DNA of 64,000 nt from Duganella sp. sic0402 (GTDB lineage: Bacteria; Pseudomonadota; Gammaproteobacteria; Burkholderiales; Burkholderiaceae_D), in assembly GCF_019219065.1 (NCBI RefSeq), contig NZ_JAHUWK010000006.1, forward strand, positions 248,001-312,000. Reading direction: 5' to 3'. Of this stretch, positions 1-8,174 are shown piece by piece. Positions within the stretch are counted from its first letter, which is position 1. Every line of letters begins with the position of its first letter. Made by a program: the position numbers and the translations under genes. The notes below the pieces were generated by a model. The model saw nothing but the letters and a program-made list of their open reading frames with translations. It did no database searches and was not told the DNA's origin.

Positions 1-162
1 CATTTTCTGCGCCAGCGCGGCCAGTTGCGCGCGCGCTGTGGCGCCGCTGGCATCCGTAGCGGATGATGCAGTTGCGGTGGCAGCAACCGCGCCCTGGGTT
101 GCGGTCGCTGCGATGCCGCCAGCGGCGGCGGCCAGGCTCTGGATAAAATTACGTCGTTCCAT
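1..162 (-). CDS. N-terminus of a Tat-exported protein (partial, runs off the window)
   Basis: Only the first 54 codons are in the window. The start is the ATG at 160-162 and translation begins MERRNFIQSLAAAAGG, a twin-arginine signal (RRNFI) followed by an alanine-rich hydrophobic stretch. The product is therefore probably folded in the cytoplasm and exported to the periplasm. It starts 13 bases after the stop of the GH105 hydrolase gene on the same strand and probably belongs to the same operon, which suggests a polysaccharide-degrading enzyme. The catalytic part lies outside the window, so the enzyme family cannot be named. Confidence 0.7.
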   Translation of the reverse strand, partial: MERRNFIQSLAAAAGGIAATATQGAVAATATASSATDASGATARAQLAALAQKM

Positions 163-175
163 TCAGTCTCCGTTA

Positions 176-1315
176 TTATTGACGCAGCAGGCGCACCATT
201 TCGGTGGAGGCCAGCAGATAAGCACCCACACCGAAAGGCGAGGTCGAATTCTGGTTGACCACCTGGCCTGGTATCGCGCGTTCGCCGATCGGCTGGATGT
301 AGCCGACTTTGCCGTCCGGTTGCAAGGCCACCTTGCTCAGATAATGCCAGCCCTTGCGTACCACCGGCAGGTATTCATCGCGTTCCAGCAGGCCGTTGTT
401 GATGCCCCAAAGGTAGCCGTAGACGAAGAAAGCGGTGCCGCTGGTTTCAGGCCCCGGTGCATGTTCTGCGTCGAGCAGACTGCGGGTCCAGTAGCCGTCG
501 GCGGTTTGTGCTTTTTTCAGCGCCTGCGCCATGCCCTGATATTTGGCGATGTATTCGTTGCGGTGCGGGTCGTCCTTGGGCAGGTCTTGCAGCACCTTGG
601 CCAGGCCGGCGAACACCCAGCCATCGCCGCGCGACCAGAAGTCCTTCTTGCCGTTGGCGCTCTTGTGTTTCGGGTAGACATAGCGCGCATCGCGGTAGTA
701 CAGCTTTTCATCGCTGTCGTACATGATGCTGTTGGCGTAGCTGAAGTATTGGTAAAGCTTGTCGAGGTACTGGCGATTGCCGGTCACGCCATATAGTTTG
801 GTCATCACCGGCATCACCATGTACAGACCGTCCGACCACCACCAGTAGTCCTGGTTGGGGGTGCTCATCTGGTATTCCATCACCTCGCGTGCGCGGGCGA
901 TCTTTTCCGGATCGGGATCGAGCTTGTACAGGTCCACATAGGTCTGGAAGCAGATCTGCCAGTCGCCGAACAGTACGTGTTCGTCAGTCTCGCCGTACTG
1001 GTACTTCCACACCGCCTTGCTGGTGGACTTGGCGCCTTGCCACTGGTTGTGGATGGCCCAGTCTTCCGAATACTTGCGCCATGCCGGATTTTTGGTGAGC
1101 TGGTAGGCTTCCATATTCCCGGTGTGATACGCGGCGATATCCCAGAACGACCATTGCTGCGGTTTCTCGCGCTGCTGCCAGTAATCGTTGACCTTGTTGA
1201 TAATGCCGACCACCTCCTGTTCGGAGGTGTCGACTGCCGGCGGCGCCGAAGCGCAGCCGGCCAATACGGTGACGCTGGCGGCCATCAGCGTCACGGCGTA
1301 GAGTCGTTTCATCAT
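176..1315 (-). CDS. GH105-family unsaturated rhamnogalacturonyl hydrolase, lipoprotein
   Basis: The 379-residue product starts with a lipoprotein signal ending in a lipobox (VLAGC, Cys about residue 20), so it is probably anchored in an envelope membrane. The body resembles the YteR/GH88-GH105 (alpha/alpha)6 barrel: aromatic-rich repeats, a WWWSDGLYMVMPVM block, a FWSRGDGWV block and an ETSGTAFFVYG block, all typical of unsaturated glycuronyl hydrolases. These remove the unsaturated uronic acid left by polysaccharide lyases acting on pectin or rhamnogalacturonan. It lies 2 bases behind the TonB-dependent receptor gene and is probably co-transcribed with it. A second ATG follows directly, so the start is uncertain by one codon. 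Confidence 0.85.
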   Translation of the reverse strand: MMKRLYAVTLMAASVTVLAGCASAPPAVDTSEQEVVGIINKVNDYWQQREKPQQWSFWDIAAYHTGNMEAYQLTKNPAWRKYSEDWAIHNQWQGAKSTSKAVWKYQYGETDEHVLFGDWQICFQTYVDLYKLDPDPEKIARAREVMEYQMSTPNQDYWWWSDGLYMVMPVMTKLYGVTGNRQYLDKLYQYFSYANSIMYDSDEKLYYRDARYVYPKHKSANGKKDFWSRGDGWVFAGLAKVLQDLPKDDPHRNEYIAKYQGMAQALKKAQTADGYWTRSLLDAEHAPGPETSGTAFFVYGYLWGINNGLLERDEYLPVVRKGWHYLSKVALQPDGKVGYIQPIGERAIPGQVVNQNSTSPFGVGAYLLASTEMVRLLRQ

Positions 1316-1317
1316 GC

Positions 1318-4176
1318 TTACAGTTTCCCCCGGATGCCGAATTTGATGGTGCGGCCATCATACTTCGCATAGTCCATGCGCGTCTTCTTGCCGCTGCCGT
1401 ACTGGCCGCTCGCGTCTTCGAAGTAATCATACGCCAGCGTGTTGCTCAGGTTGAGCGCATCGATACGGAACTCCAGGTTGTCGTTGAACTTGTAGCTGAT
1501 GTTGGCGTCGAGGTAGCCACGGCCGGCGCGCCAGCGGATCAGGTCATCGCCGTTGTTGCGTGGATTATCGCCGTGCAGCGATTTACCCTTGTAGTTATAG
1601 GACATGCGCGCCGCCCACTTGCCCTGTTCGTAGTACACCGTGCCGCTGTAGGCGTACTTCGGCACCGAATTGACCTCGATCTCCTTGCCCGCATTGGTGA
1701 TCCACTTGGCGCTGTTGAACGGATCGATGTGGGTGTAGCTGGCCAGCGCACCCATGCCGTTGAATGGCGCAGGCAGGAAGGTGAAGGCCTGCTGGTAGGA
1801 CAGCTCATAGCCTTTCAGCTTTTGCTCGCCGGCGTTGGTGTAGGTGCGCAGCGTCATTGGCAGGTTAGGATCGACGCGGCCGCTGGCGTCCTGGAACAGT
1901 GGGCCCAGGGCAGTATCCGGCAGGCCCAGCGAGCCGAAGGTCACCACGCGGGTGTTGGCCACGGTGGCGTCGGTCAGGGTCTTGTGGAAGATGCCGGCCG
2001 ACAGCAGGCTGCCCGGCTGGAAGTACCATTCCAGGCTGGTGTCCAGGTTCTTCGATTGCTGCGGACGCAGGTTAGGATTGCCCGAGGTGGCGCTGGTGTC
2101 GAACTGGTTCGGGATCACCGTCTGTGCCGCGATGATCGACAGCGAGGCGCGGGTGATGGTCTTGCCCCACGAGGCGCGCCACATCAGGTTGTCCGTCACA
2201 TCCAGCGCGGCGCTCAGTGCTGGCAACACATTGTGGTAAGAGCCCTGTTCGTGATTGGGCGCGTAGGCCAGAGAGGTGCCTTGCTGCTTGAAGTTGTTGA
2301 TCTTGGTGTCGGTCTTCGAGTAGCGCACACCGGCGTTGATGCGCAGCTCGCGGCCCGCAACCTCGCCCTTGAAGTCCGACTGCACGTAGGCGGTCTTGAC
2401 GTCTTCCTGTGCTTCGAAGCTCTGATTCGGCTGGAAGGTGGAATCCGGGTTGTACACCGCCGGATCGAACTGCGAATAGAAATAGCTGCTGTCCCAGGTA
2501 GCCCAGCTATGCGGCCAGCCAGCGCCAAAGTCGAGATTATCGATCGGCAGTTGCGAGGTCATGGCGTTGCGCAGGCCGGCCGTGCCGATGCTGTTCAGCT
2601 TTGCGGTGGCCAGCGCGGTGCCGTTACGCTTGTCGACGCCCTTGAGGGTGGACACGAAGGTCAGGCCGGACTTCAGGTGGCCGGTCCAGCCGCCAGGCAG
2701 GTCATAGTCGTAATCGGCGGCGACGCGCGCCTGCTTGCCCTTGTCGGTTTCCTTGGTCTTGGCGCTGCTGATGGTGAAGCCGCTCCAGTTATTCGGATCG
2801 GTGTAGCTGGTTGGCGAGGAGATCGATGGGTAGACGTGATCGCTGCCGTAGTCGATGGTCGAATCGGCGCCGTAGATGTAGCCGGACAGCTGGCCACCGG
2901 CGCTGGTGGCGGTACTCTGATTCAGGCTGGCCTGGCCGCTCAGGGTCAGCTTGGGACTGGCCTTCCAGCTGGCGTTCAACGCGCCGTAGCCGAATTTGGT
3001 TTCGTCCTCGTTGTAGCCGGCGCCCGCGTTGTAGGTGGTGTTGCCGAAGGTGCCGGTCAGCAGATTGGTGGCCGGATCGATCTTCACGTTCAACGGGATC
3101 AGGCCGTTGTTGCCGGAGGCGCCAACCGGTGCGTTGCGGTTGGTGGTGGCGGTGCTGCGGATCAGGATGCCGAACAGCTGTTCCGTGCGGGTGTTCTTCA
3201 GCTTCGAATACATGGTGTCGAGGCTGACGTTGAGGGTCGGCGTTTTCCATTGCAGCGATGAGACCAGGCCGTCACGCGTGCGCTCGTTTTCCGAGCCGTA
3301 GAAGCGGTAGATGCGTGGCAGCAGCGCGTTCGCGACCTGGGCGCGGGTGTAGCTGCCGAGATTCGCACGTGGGCTGTCGAAGTCCAGCGCCAGTGCGAAG
3401 TTGCCCTTGACCGGGCTGGCACTGCCGTTGGCGGAGCTGTTGTAGCCGCCGGTCGCTTCAAAGCCGGAGCGGGTGTTGACGCTGCCTGAGTGCGAGGCGC
3501 CGATCAGGAAGCCGAGATTGTCCCAGGTGTTCGAGTACAGCACAAAGCCGTTCGGGTCATTGTGCTTGGACGCGGTGTTGTAGGTGTCGGTCAGGCCGTA
3601 GCGGATGGTGCGCTTGGGATTGTCGAACGGGCGCGGGGTTTGCAGGTCGACTACGCCACCGAGGCCGCCTTCGGTCAGTTCCGCCAGCGGCGATTTGTAG
3701 AAGTCGACGCGGCCGAACAGTTCGGACGCGAACACGTCGTAGTTGAAGCCGCGCGCGGCCGAGCCGATGGTCGAGGTGGAGGTGGTGTTGACTGGCGCAC
3801 CGTTGAGCGTGGTGACCACGTATTCGGTTGGCAGGCCGCGCACCGAGATGCGCTGGCCTTCGCCGGAGGCTTCGTCGCGGTTCAGGATCACGCCTGGCAC
3901 GCGTTGCAGCGATTCGGCGATATTCGCTTCCGGGAATTTGCCGATGTCTTCAGCGACGATGGAATCGCGCACGCCGATCGCTTGCTGTTTCAGGTTCAGC
4001 GCTTTTTGCAGGCTGGAGCGGAAGCCGGTAACCACCACGGTGGTGGTGGCGGGATCGGCCGGTGGTTCGGTGGCGCTGGCGGCAGGCGCTGCCGGTGTCT
4101 CCTGGGCCAGGGCCGCAGGCGCATACATGGCCGCTAAAGCAAGCGGAACCAAGGTCTCCAGTATTTTCTTTTTCAT
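1318..4176 (-). CDS. TonB-dependent outer-membrane receptor (carbohydrate type)
   Basis: The 952-residue product begins MKKKILETLVPLALAAMYAP with a signal peptide cut near ALAQ. A longer upstream reading frame exists, but the ATG at 4174-4176 is preceded by TGAGGA and gives a proper signal peptide. After a proline/alanine linker comes a TonB-box-like VVVTGFRSSL, then the plug (SIVAEDIGKFPEANIAESLQ, RISVRGLP) and a long beta-barrel ending in a C-terminal beta strand with terminal GIRGKL. This is the large receptor type common in Xanthomonas, Caulobacter and Duganella relatives. The co-directional GH105 gene downstream suggests import of pectin-derived oligosaccharides; the substrate is inferred from context only. 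Confidence 0.88.
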   Translation of the reverse strand: MKKKILETLVPLALAAMYAPAALAQETPAAPAASATEPPADPATTTVVVTGFRSSLQKALNLKQQAIGVRDSIVAEDIGKFPEANIAESLQRVPGVILNRDEASGEGQRISVRGLPTEYVVTTLNGAPVNTTSTSTIGSAARGFNYDVFASELFGRVDFYKSPLAELTEGGLGGVVDLQTPRPFDNPKRTIRYGLTDTYNTASKHNDPNGFVLYSNTWDNLGFLIGASHSGSVNTRSGFEATGGYNSSANGSASPVKGNFALALDFDSPRANLGSYTRAQVANALLPRIYRFYGSENERTRDGLVSSLQWKTPTLNVSLDTMYSKLKNTRTEQLFGILIRSTATTNRNAPVGASGNNGLIPLNVKIDPATNLLTGTFGNTTYNAGAGYNEDETKFGYGALNASWKASPKLTLSGQASLNQSTATSAGGQLSGYIYGADSTIDYGSDHVYPSISSPTSYTDPNNWSGFTISSAKTKETDKGKQARVAADYDYDLPGGWTGHLKSGLTFVSTLKGVDKRNGTALATAKLNSIGTAGLRNAMTSQLPIDNLDFGAGWPHSWATWDSSYFYSQFDPAVYNPDSTFQPNQSFEAQEDVKTAYVQSDFKGEVAGRELRINAGVRYSKTDTKINNFKQQGTSLAYAPNHEQGSYHNVLPALSAALDVTDNLMWRASWGKTITRASLSIIAAQTVIPNQFDTSATSGNPNLRPQQSKNLDTSLEWYFQPGSLLSAGIFHKTLTDATVANTRVVTFGSLGLPDTALGPLFQDASGRVDPNLPMTLRTYTNAGEQKLKGYELSYQQAFTFLPAPFNGMGALASYTHIDPFNSAKWITNAGKEIEVNSVPKYAYSGTVYYEQGKWAARMSYNYKGKSLHGDNPRNNGDDLIRWRAGRGYLDANISYKFNDNLEFRIDALNLSNTLAYDYFEDASGQYGSGKKTRMDYAKYDGRTIKFGIRGKL

Positions 4177-4462
4177 ATATTCCTCAGTAATTCGTTCTGG
4201 GATGGCGCAGGTTGTCTGATGACCTGTCACAAACAAGACTAATCACTTCGGCTTTTTGCAGCAACTTGAGCAGTAAACGATTTATTGCGCTGCATCAGCG
4301 CAGGAAATTGCGCGGTTTATCTATGAAAAGGGTGTTTTTGACCATGTGTATAAAGTGAGAACAATCAACATGGTGATTATTTCAGGTGGCTGGTATGCCC
4401 ACTTCGTATAGACGAATGCAAATTTTCTATATGGTTTTGTGGGGAAAAACCCACGAGCCATA
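4177..4462. other. Intergenic region upstream of the TonB receptor
   Basis: This 286-base stretch has no gene I can support. It is clearly more AT-rich than its flanks and must hold the receptor promoter on the minus strand. A short perfect hairpin (GCGCTG-CAT-CAGCGC, about 4287-4301) and a near-dyad TAAACGATTTA (about 4274-4284) lie in the likely promoter region and could bind a regulator. No operator can be named with confidence. Confidence 0.4.
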
Positions 4463-4894
4463 TCAAACCAGCGGCGCTGGACGGACGTTGATCACGCGCG
4501 TGGTGGTGATGGTTTCCAGTTCGTAGGGGATACGAATGTTGGGACCTTTGAAGTCCTTCTTGTTCCGCGTCACGACAATCAGCCCGTGCGCCTGCGCGGT
4601 AGCCAAAATGAGCGCGTCCGCCAACGCCATTTTGGCCCGCTTGCGGATGCTGCTGCTGCGGATGCGCGCAGCGATGTTGATGATGGCAGTATCTATCTGG
4701 ATGATCTCGAAACCAACGCGTGCCAGTACATCCCTCACATCTTGCTTGCCTTTAAGCGATACACCGGCGTGCAGTTCTATCAGCGTGATTGCACTGATCA
4801 TTGGCCGTTGCCAGCATCTGAATTCGACAAATGCCTCTTGATAGCCATTGATGGCATCAATAAGAATATTGGTATCGAAGAGCGCAGCTTTCAC
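4463..4894 (-). CDS. PIN-domain ribonuclease toxin (VapC-like)
   Basis: The 143-residue product begins MKAALFDTNILIDAINGY, the PIN N-terminal strand with the first acidic residue (D7). Further conserved acidic positions appear as E in TLIELHAG, D in LADALILATA and a late D in TRNKKDF. PIN toxins are metal-dependent RNases that cleave tRNA or rRNA when their antitoxin is lost. The gene overlaps the upstream acidic gene by 4 bases (ATGA), the usual arrangement for a translationally coupled toxin-antitoxin pair. The partner is not a recognisable AbrB, RHH or Phd antitoxin. Confidence 0.85.
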   Translation of the reverse strand: MKAALFDTNILIDAINGYQEAFVEFRCWQRPMISAITLIELHAGVSLKGKQDVRDVLARVGFEIIQIDTAIINIAARIRSSSIRKRAKMALADALILATAQAHGLIVVTRNKKDFKGPNIRIPYELETITTTRVINVRPAPLV

Positions 4895-5280
4895 TCTTCC
4901 TCTGCCTCGTCATCACGCATGAATTTAAGGCCGTCGGCGGGGATTCCGGTGCTGTCACGTAAAAGCTCGTGAAATTCCATTATTGCCGCCATTCTTCTTG
5001 CACAGCCGTCAGCATATCCAGGACTCTTTGCCATTTCCTGGACGATCATCGAGAAGTCCTCATCGGACATCATTTCCTGGACGGGCTCGGGTTCGGGTTC
5101 TTCAGGTTCCGGAGGATCGTTTTGGCGGCTGAGGATATGTTCACGAAGTTCGTTGAGCCGCGCTTTCCGGTGTGCGTATTCTTCCCGGTAGCCGGGGCTG
5201 CGGGCCATTTCCTGGACGATCATCGCGAAGTCCTCGTCGGACATCGTTTCCTGGACTGGTTTGGGTGGGCGGTCGTTCAT
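4891..5280 (-). CDS. Putative antitoxin with an internal duplication
   Basis: The 129-residue, very acidic product starts at the ATG at 5278-5280, preceded by a strong CAGGAGG ribosome site; an upstream in-frame extension lacks such a site. Residues about 8-31 and 66-89 are near copies sharing the core MSDEDFxMIVQEMAxSPGY, separated by a Pro/Glu linker (PPEPEEPEPEP). The DNA repeats too, about 5031-5093 and 5205-5267, offset 174 bases (58 codons). It sits directly upstream of and overlaps the PIN toxin gene, so antitoxin is the natural role. I recognise no DNA-binding domain. The duplication could give two toxin-binding motifs in one chain. Confidence 0.6.
   Translation of the reverse strand: MNDRPPKPVQETMSDEDFAMIVQEMARSPGYREEYAHRKARLNELREHILSRQNDPPEPEEPEPEPVQEMMSDEDFSMIVQEMAKSPGYADGCARRMAAIMEFHELLRDSTGIPADGLKFMRDDEAEEE
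5031..5267. repeat. Intragenic direct repeat inside the putative antitoxin gene
   Basis: Two near-identical segments start at 5031 and 5205 (both CCATTTCCTGGACGATCATC), offset by 174 bases. They keep the reading frame and encode the duplicated MSDEDF/MIVQEMA motif. The few differences suggest a duplication that has been kept under selection rather than a recent slip. Confidence 0.85.
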
Positions 5281-5361
5281 GGGGCACCTCCTGTCAGACA
5301 GTGTAGGTGATTGTGAGGTCGATTGTTGGTGCGAAGTTTGATTTTTCGCGCGCCAAAACGG

Positions 5362-5399
5362 AAAAAGCCGTAAATCATTTATCATGATTTACGGCTTTC
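5362..5399 (-). terminator. Intrinsic terminator, probably the original tRNA-Met terminator
   Basis: Read on the minus strand, a perfect 15-bp stem (AAAGCCGTAAATCAT) closes a 5-base GATAA loop and is followed by a short T run. It lies just outside the left island repeat. Because the island entered the tRNA 3' end, this hairpin is probably where tRNA-Met transcription ended before insertion. Confidence 0.75.
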
Positions 5400-5403
5400 A
5401 GAA

Positions 5404-5421
5404 TCTTGGTGGTGATAGGTG
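5404..5421. repeat. Distal attachment-site repeat of the tRNA-Met island
   Basis: The 18-base string TCTTGGTGGTGATAGGTG is identical to 9668-9685, which covers the 3' end of the tRNA-Met gene on the minus strand. Similarity stops after the repeat. This is the expected scar of site-specific integration into a tRNA 3' end, with the island lying between the two copies. Confidence 0.85.
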
Positions 5422-5675
5422 AAATCGCACCGATCATCATCATGAACACGTAACTAATTGATTCATAAGCCGTTACTCTAGCGCTTGGTGTCGAGATTCA
5501 ATCAATGTGCATCACCCTAGTAATGCACGTTTAGACAACTAAATGCAAGTGTATGAAAAAATCAGATATTGCTAGCGATGCCTTCATGTTGTATTCTTTA
5601 CTACGTTGGCCGCTGGCGCTGGTGGGTAGCTCCCCTTTGCAATGGATGCGACTACCGAGCTGGAGCTGACTACCC
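5422..5675. other. Non-coding left part of the island
   Basis: This is the inner part of the gap 5281-5675 and contains no supportable gene. It is AT-rich and has a few short dyads but no clear promoter or terminator. Element-end sequences such as integrase arm sites could be here. Confidence 0.35.
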
Positions 5676-6599
5676 TTAAAACGGGAAATCGTCATCTTCT
5701 GATTTAGTCAGATCGCTGACGTCGCCAATCGAATATAGTTGAACGTCTTTGCCACCTATGTTCTCGACTTGTGCAAGGGTAAGATATTTCATAGTGCCTG
5801 CGTCAATAGATGACTTCAGCTGTGTTTCAAAGTTGTCTAAGTTATTGCCGACTAAGCGTCGTTTTGTGCCCAAGATAGCTCCCAGACTTGCTGCTTGTGC
5901 TGCATCACTTGACTTAATGCAACTTTCCATTAACTTCGAAAATTCTTCATAGTTCTCAATGACAGTTTCGAGAGATTTTGACTTCTTTTCAAGAATGAAC
6001 ACAGAATTGAGCAAATGTTCAACAATCTCTAGGGCTACGCGCAGATCAGACTCTTTAGGCTCCTTCACTTCATGGGCTGCATCGTTACCTAAAAAGCGAA
6101 TAGCATGCAGTCTCTTTTTGTCAGAATTTGATACGTTGCCGGTTTTATACAACTGATCGATGCGCTTTTCCAAGTTGCTGCCGGAAATCTCAAGATGATT
6201 GCATACGGCTTCAATTGTGGCTCGAAGGCCTATACTCGCCAAAACGTAAGCTGTATCGCTGTATGCAGATAACGTTTGGCGATAAACCTTTCTAATTAGT
6301 GCTGGAATCCAAGCAGTTCCTTTTAGACCGCTGTGGTTACGCACCAAGCGTGGATATACTATTGTCGTAATTGTGTGGCGGACATCGCCATCAGAATCTT
6401 CCCAAACCTGTTCGTAGTCATCGTTCCGATGACGGAATCCGGTTGTGTGACAGCCGAGGCACCGGACAATCTGCCAAGAGTCCTTTTCATGGTAAGTTTC
6501 TGGATCAGTCTCGGCGATGTGTTCGCATAGAATTTCATTTCTAGTAACGCTTTTGCAGGTTCTGCAATCTGTTCTTACTACTTTCGGCTCGGCTGTCAT
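5676..6599 (-). CDS. DUF4145-domain protein with an N-terminal zinc ribbon
   Basis: The 307-residue product has an N-terminal Cys pair CRTC (about 12-15) and a second CLGC (about 48-51), which look like a zinc ribbon. Residues about 95-200 match the DUF4145 pattern: an aromatic-rich helix, IGLRATIEAVC, the NLEKRIDQLY helix, RFLGNDAAHEVKEP and LRVALEIVEHLL. DUF4145 is a helical domain often found in restriction and defence proteins; its biochemical role is unknown. The C-terminal third is unrecognised and ends acidic (SEDDDFPF). It is divergent from the CHAT gene, 168 bases away. AT-rich codon use marks it as acquired. A defence role is inference from context. Confidence 0.8.
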   Translation of the reverse strand: MTAEPKVVRTDCRTCKSVTRNEILCEHIAETDPETYHEKDSWQIVRCLGCHTTGFRHRNDDYEQVWEDSDGDVRHTITTIVYPRLVRNHSGLKGTAWIPALIRKVYRQTLSAYSDTAYVLASIGLRATIEAVCNHLEISGSNLEKRIDQLYKTGNVSNSDKKRLHAIRFLGNDAAHEVKEPKESDLRVALEIVEHLLNSVFILEKKSKSLETVIENYEEFSKLMESCIKSSDAAQAASLGAILGTKRRLVGNNLDNFETQLKSSIDAGTMKYLTLAQVENIGGKDVQLYSIGDVSDLTKSEDDDFPF

Positions 6600-6767
6600 T
6601 TGGCAATAGGCGTAGCGATTGGGAACTACATAATATCCTAATAATTTCGTTTTACTAACTTATTGGTGTTGTTTTTGCCTACACAACGCGTCGTCAATTT
6701 CGATAGCGCAAGACGATGATTTATGATTGTATGCTGAAAAGCATAACTTTAAACTTTCGAAATACTT
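6600..6767. promoter_or_regulatory. Divergent promoter region between the DUF4145 and CHAT genes
   Basis: The 168 bases are very AT-rich and must carry both promoters. TATGCT-like and TATGAT-like hexamers occur near 6718-6735, before the CHAT start. No strong ribosome site precedes the CHAT ATG, so it may be weakly translated. I see no clear operator dyad. Confidence 0.4.
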
Positions 6768-7982
6768 ATGCCGACAATTTTAATCGTTTCTGCTAGCCCT
6801 CTAGATCAAGATCGTCTTCGGCTGGGTGCCGAGGTGAGGGATATTCGCCATGCTCTACAGCGATCACGCAACCGGGAGAACTGGAAGATAGAGAGCAACG
6901 AGGCGATTACTGTTGACGACCTCCGGCGTGCCTTGCTTGATCACTCGCCAACAGTGCTTCATTTTTCTGGTCACGGTGGGGGAAAGGGCGGGCTTTGCTT
7001 TGAAGACGCTAACGGCACATCCAATCTGGCTCAGGCCGAGCCACTTGCAAGGCTTCTGCATCATTTCAAGAGTCAACTTAAATGCGTAGTCCTGAATGCT
7101 TGCTACTCGGAGGTCCAAGCTGATTTTATACGCAACGAGATCGACTATGTTATCGGAATGAACGCGGCCGTAAGTGATGCGTCCGCTACCAAATTTTCGG
7201 TTTCTTTTTATGATGCTGTATTTGCAGGAACCGATTTTAGAACAGCATTTGATCTAGGGTGCACCGCACTTGATTTAAATAATATGCAGGATTCCGATGT
7301 CCCTGTGTTCATGACAGGAGCGCGCTTGCAGCCGGTTACCTTGTCCTATAGCGCTCTAGTTCCAGAGATAGAAAGGACTGTATACGCGTTTTGCAACAGT
7401 CCTTTCGCTGAGCGCTCTACGTTTACTACAACAGGTGAGGCTGCCAAGGGTGCAATGGAAAAATACTATAGATCGTCGATGCACCGCACAGTGAGGAGCG
7501 TTCGAGTTGTGAGCATGAAGCAGATCGATGCGGATCATTGGGCCGTTGATATTAGCGGTTCGGAATTTGATATTTTGTATGTAATGATCAAGGATCGGTC
7601 TGTATTAATAGAATGGGAGGCAAGTGTCGGACTGTGGAGTATTCCGCCGAAAACGGTGATTGCGGTTGGTCCTACTGAGGCCATTATCGCGCGGGCAAAC
7701 GCGCAATTGTCCGACTACTATAACTATGATTTTGGAGCAGATCACAACAGGCAGGCTTTTCAATCAATAGACCTCGGTTCCAACATTCATGGATATGTGA
7801 GGCGGGGAACGCAAACACACCGCGATCTAATGGAAATCCTTTCGGATGGGAATGAGCATCAGGTTACGTTGCAAGTCAGGAAAGTTATCGACAGCGCTAG
7901 GTTACTTATGATCGAAGAGTTCCTCTCTCCAACTTGGTTATATTCTACTCCTGAGGTAATAGAGGAAATTAATAAGGAATAG
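6768..7982 (+). CDS. CHAT-domain (caspase-like) cysteine protease with unknown C-terminal domain
   Basis: The 404-residue product opens with an ILIVSASPLDQDRLRL strand typical of CHAT N-termini. The catalytic His lies in VLHFSGHGGG (about residue 69) and the catalytic Cys in CVVLNACYS (about 113); the spacing fits the caspase/separase clan. Later YVIGMNAAVSDASATKFSVSFYDA is the usual post-Cys block. The CHAT fold ends near residue 190 (VPVFMTG). Residues about 195-404 match no family I know and may be a sensor or effector; they are rich in aromatic and charged residues and have no membrane segment. CHAT proteases act in antiviral and regulated-death systems. Here one sits alone opposite a DUF4145 gene. 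Confidence 0.85.
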   Translation: MPTILIVSASPLDQDRLRLGAEVRDIRHALQRSRNRENWKIESNEAITVDDLRRALLDHSPTVLHFSGHGGGKGGLCFEDANGTSNLAQAEPLARLLHHFKSQLKCVVLNACYSEVQADFIRNEIDYVIGMNAAVSDASATKFSVSFYDAVFAGTDFRTAFDLGCTALDLNNMQDSDVPVFMTGARLQPVTLSYSALVPEIERTVYAFCNSPFAERSTFTTTGEAAKGAMEKYYRSSMHRTVRSVRVVSMKQIDADHWAVDISGSEFDILYVMIKDRSVLIEWEASVGLWSIPPKTVIAVGPTEAIIARANAQLSDYYNYDFGADHNRQAFQSIDLGSNIHGYVRRGTQTHRDLMEILSDGNEHQVTLQVRKVIDSARLLMIEEFLSPTWLYSTPEVIEEINKE

Positions 7983-7984
7983 GC

Positions 7985-8086
7985 ATGGCCACTGGCTCTA
8001 CTGCCTCGATTTTTGCTAAATGCCGCGACCTCGCACGCCAGATTGGGCGTGCCTTTGAGCTGAAACGGACGCCGGTGGCCCCATAG
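7985..8086 (+). CDS. Possible 33-residue peptide or truncated gene start behind the CHAT gene
   Basis: The ATG at 7985-7987 lies 2 bases after the CHAT stop and has a good AAGGA ribosome site 8 bases upstream (7973-7977), placed inside the end of the CHAT gene. The reading frame gives MATGSTASIFAKCRDLARQI, continues with a basic stretch and stops at 8084-8086. It looks like the start of a translationally coupled third gene that has been cut short, or a genuine tiny peptide. I recognise no family. Confidence 0.35.
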   Translation: MATGSTASIFAKCRDLARQIGRAFELKRTPVAP

Positions 8087-8174
8087 ATCTATAGCTTACG
8101 TTTTTCGATGGTGAGATCATAGATTCCTGCCGTCTCCACCATGAATTTACCGAGGTCGCTGGACTCGCAATCTG

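Noticed and set aside
5031..5267. CRISPR-like or tandem repeat array in the antitoxin gene
   Set aside because: Only two copies, in frame, and inside a coding sequence; this is a gene-internal duplication.
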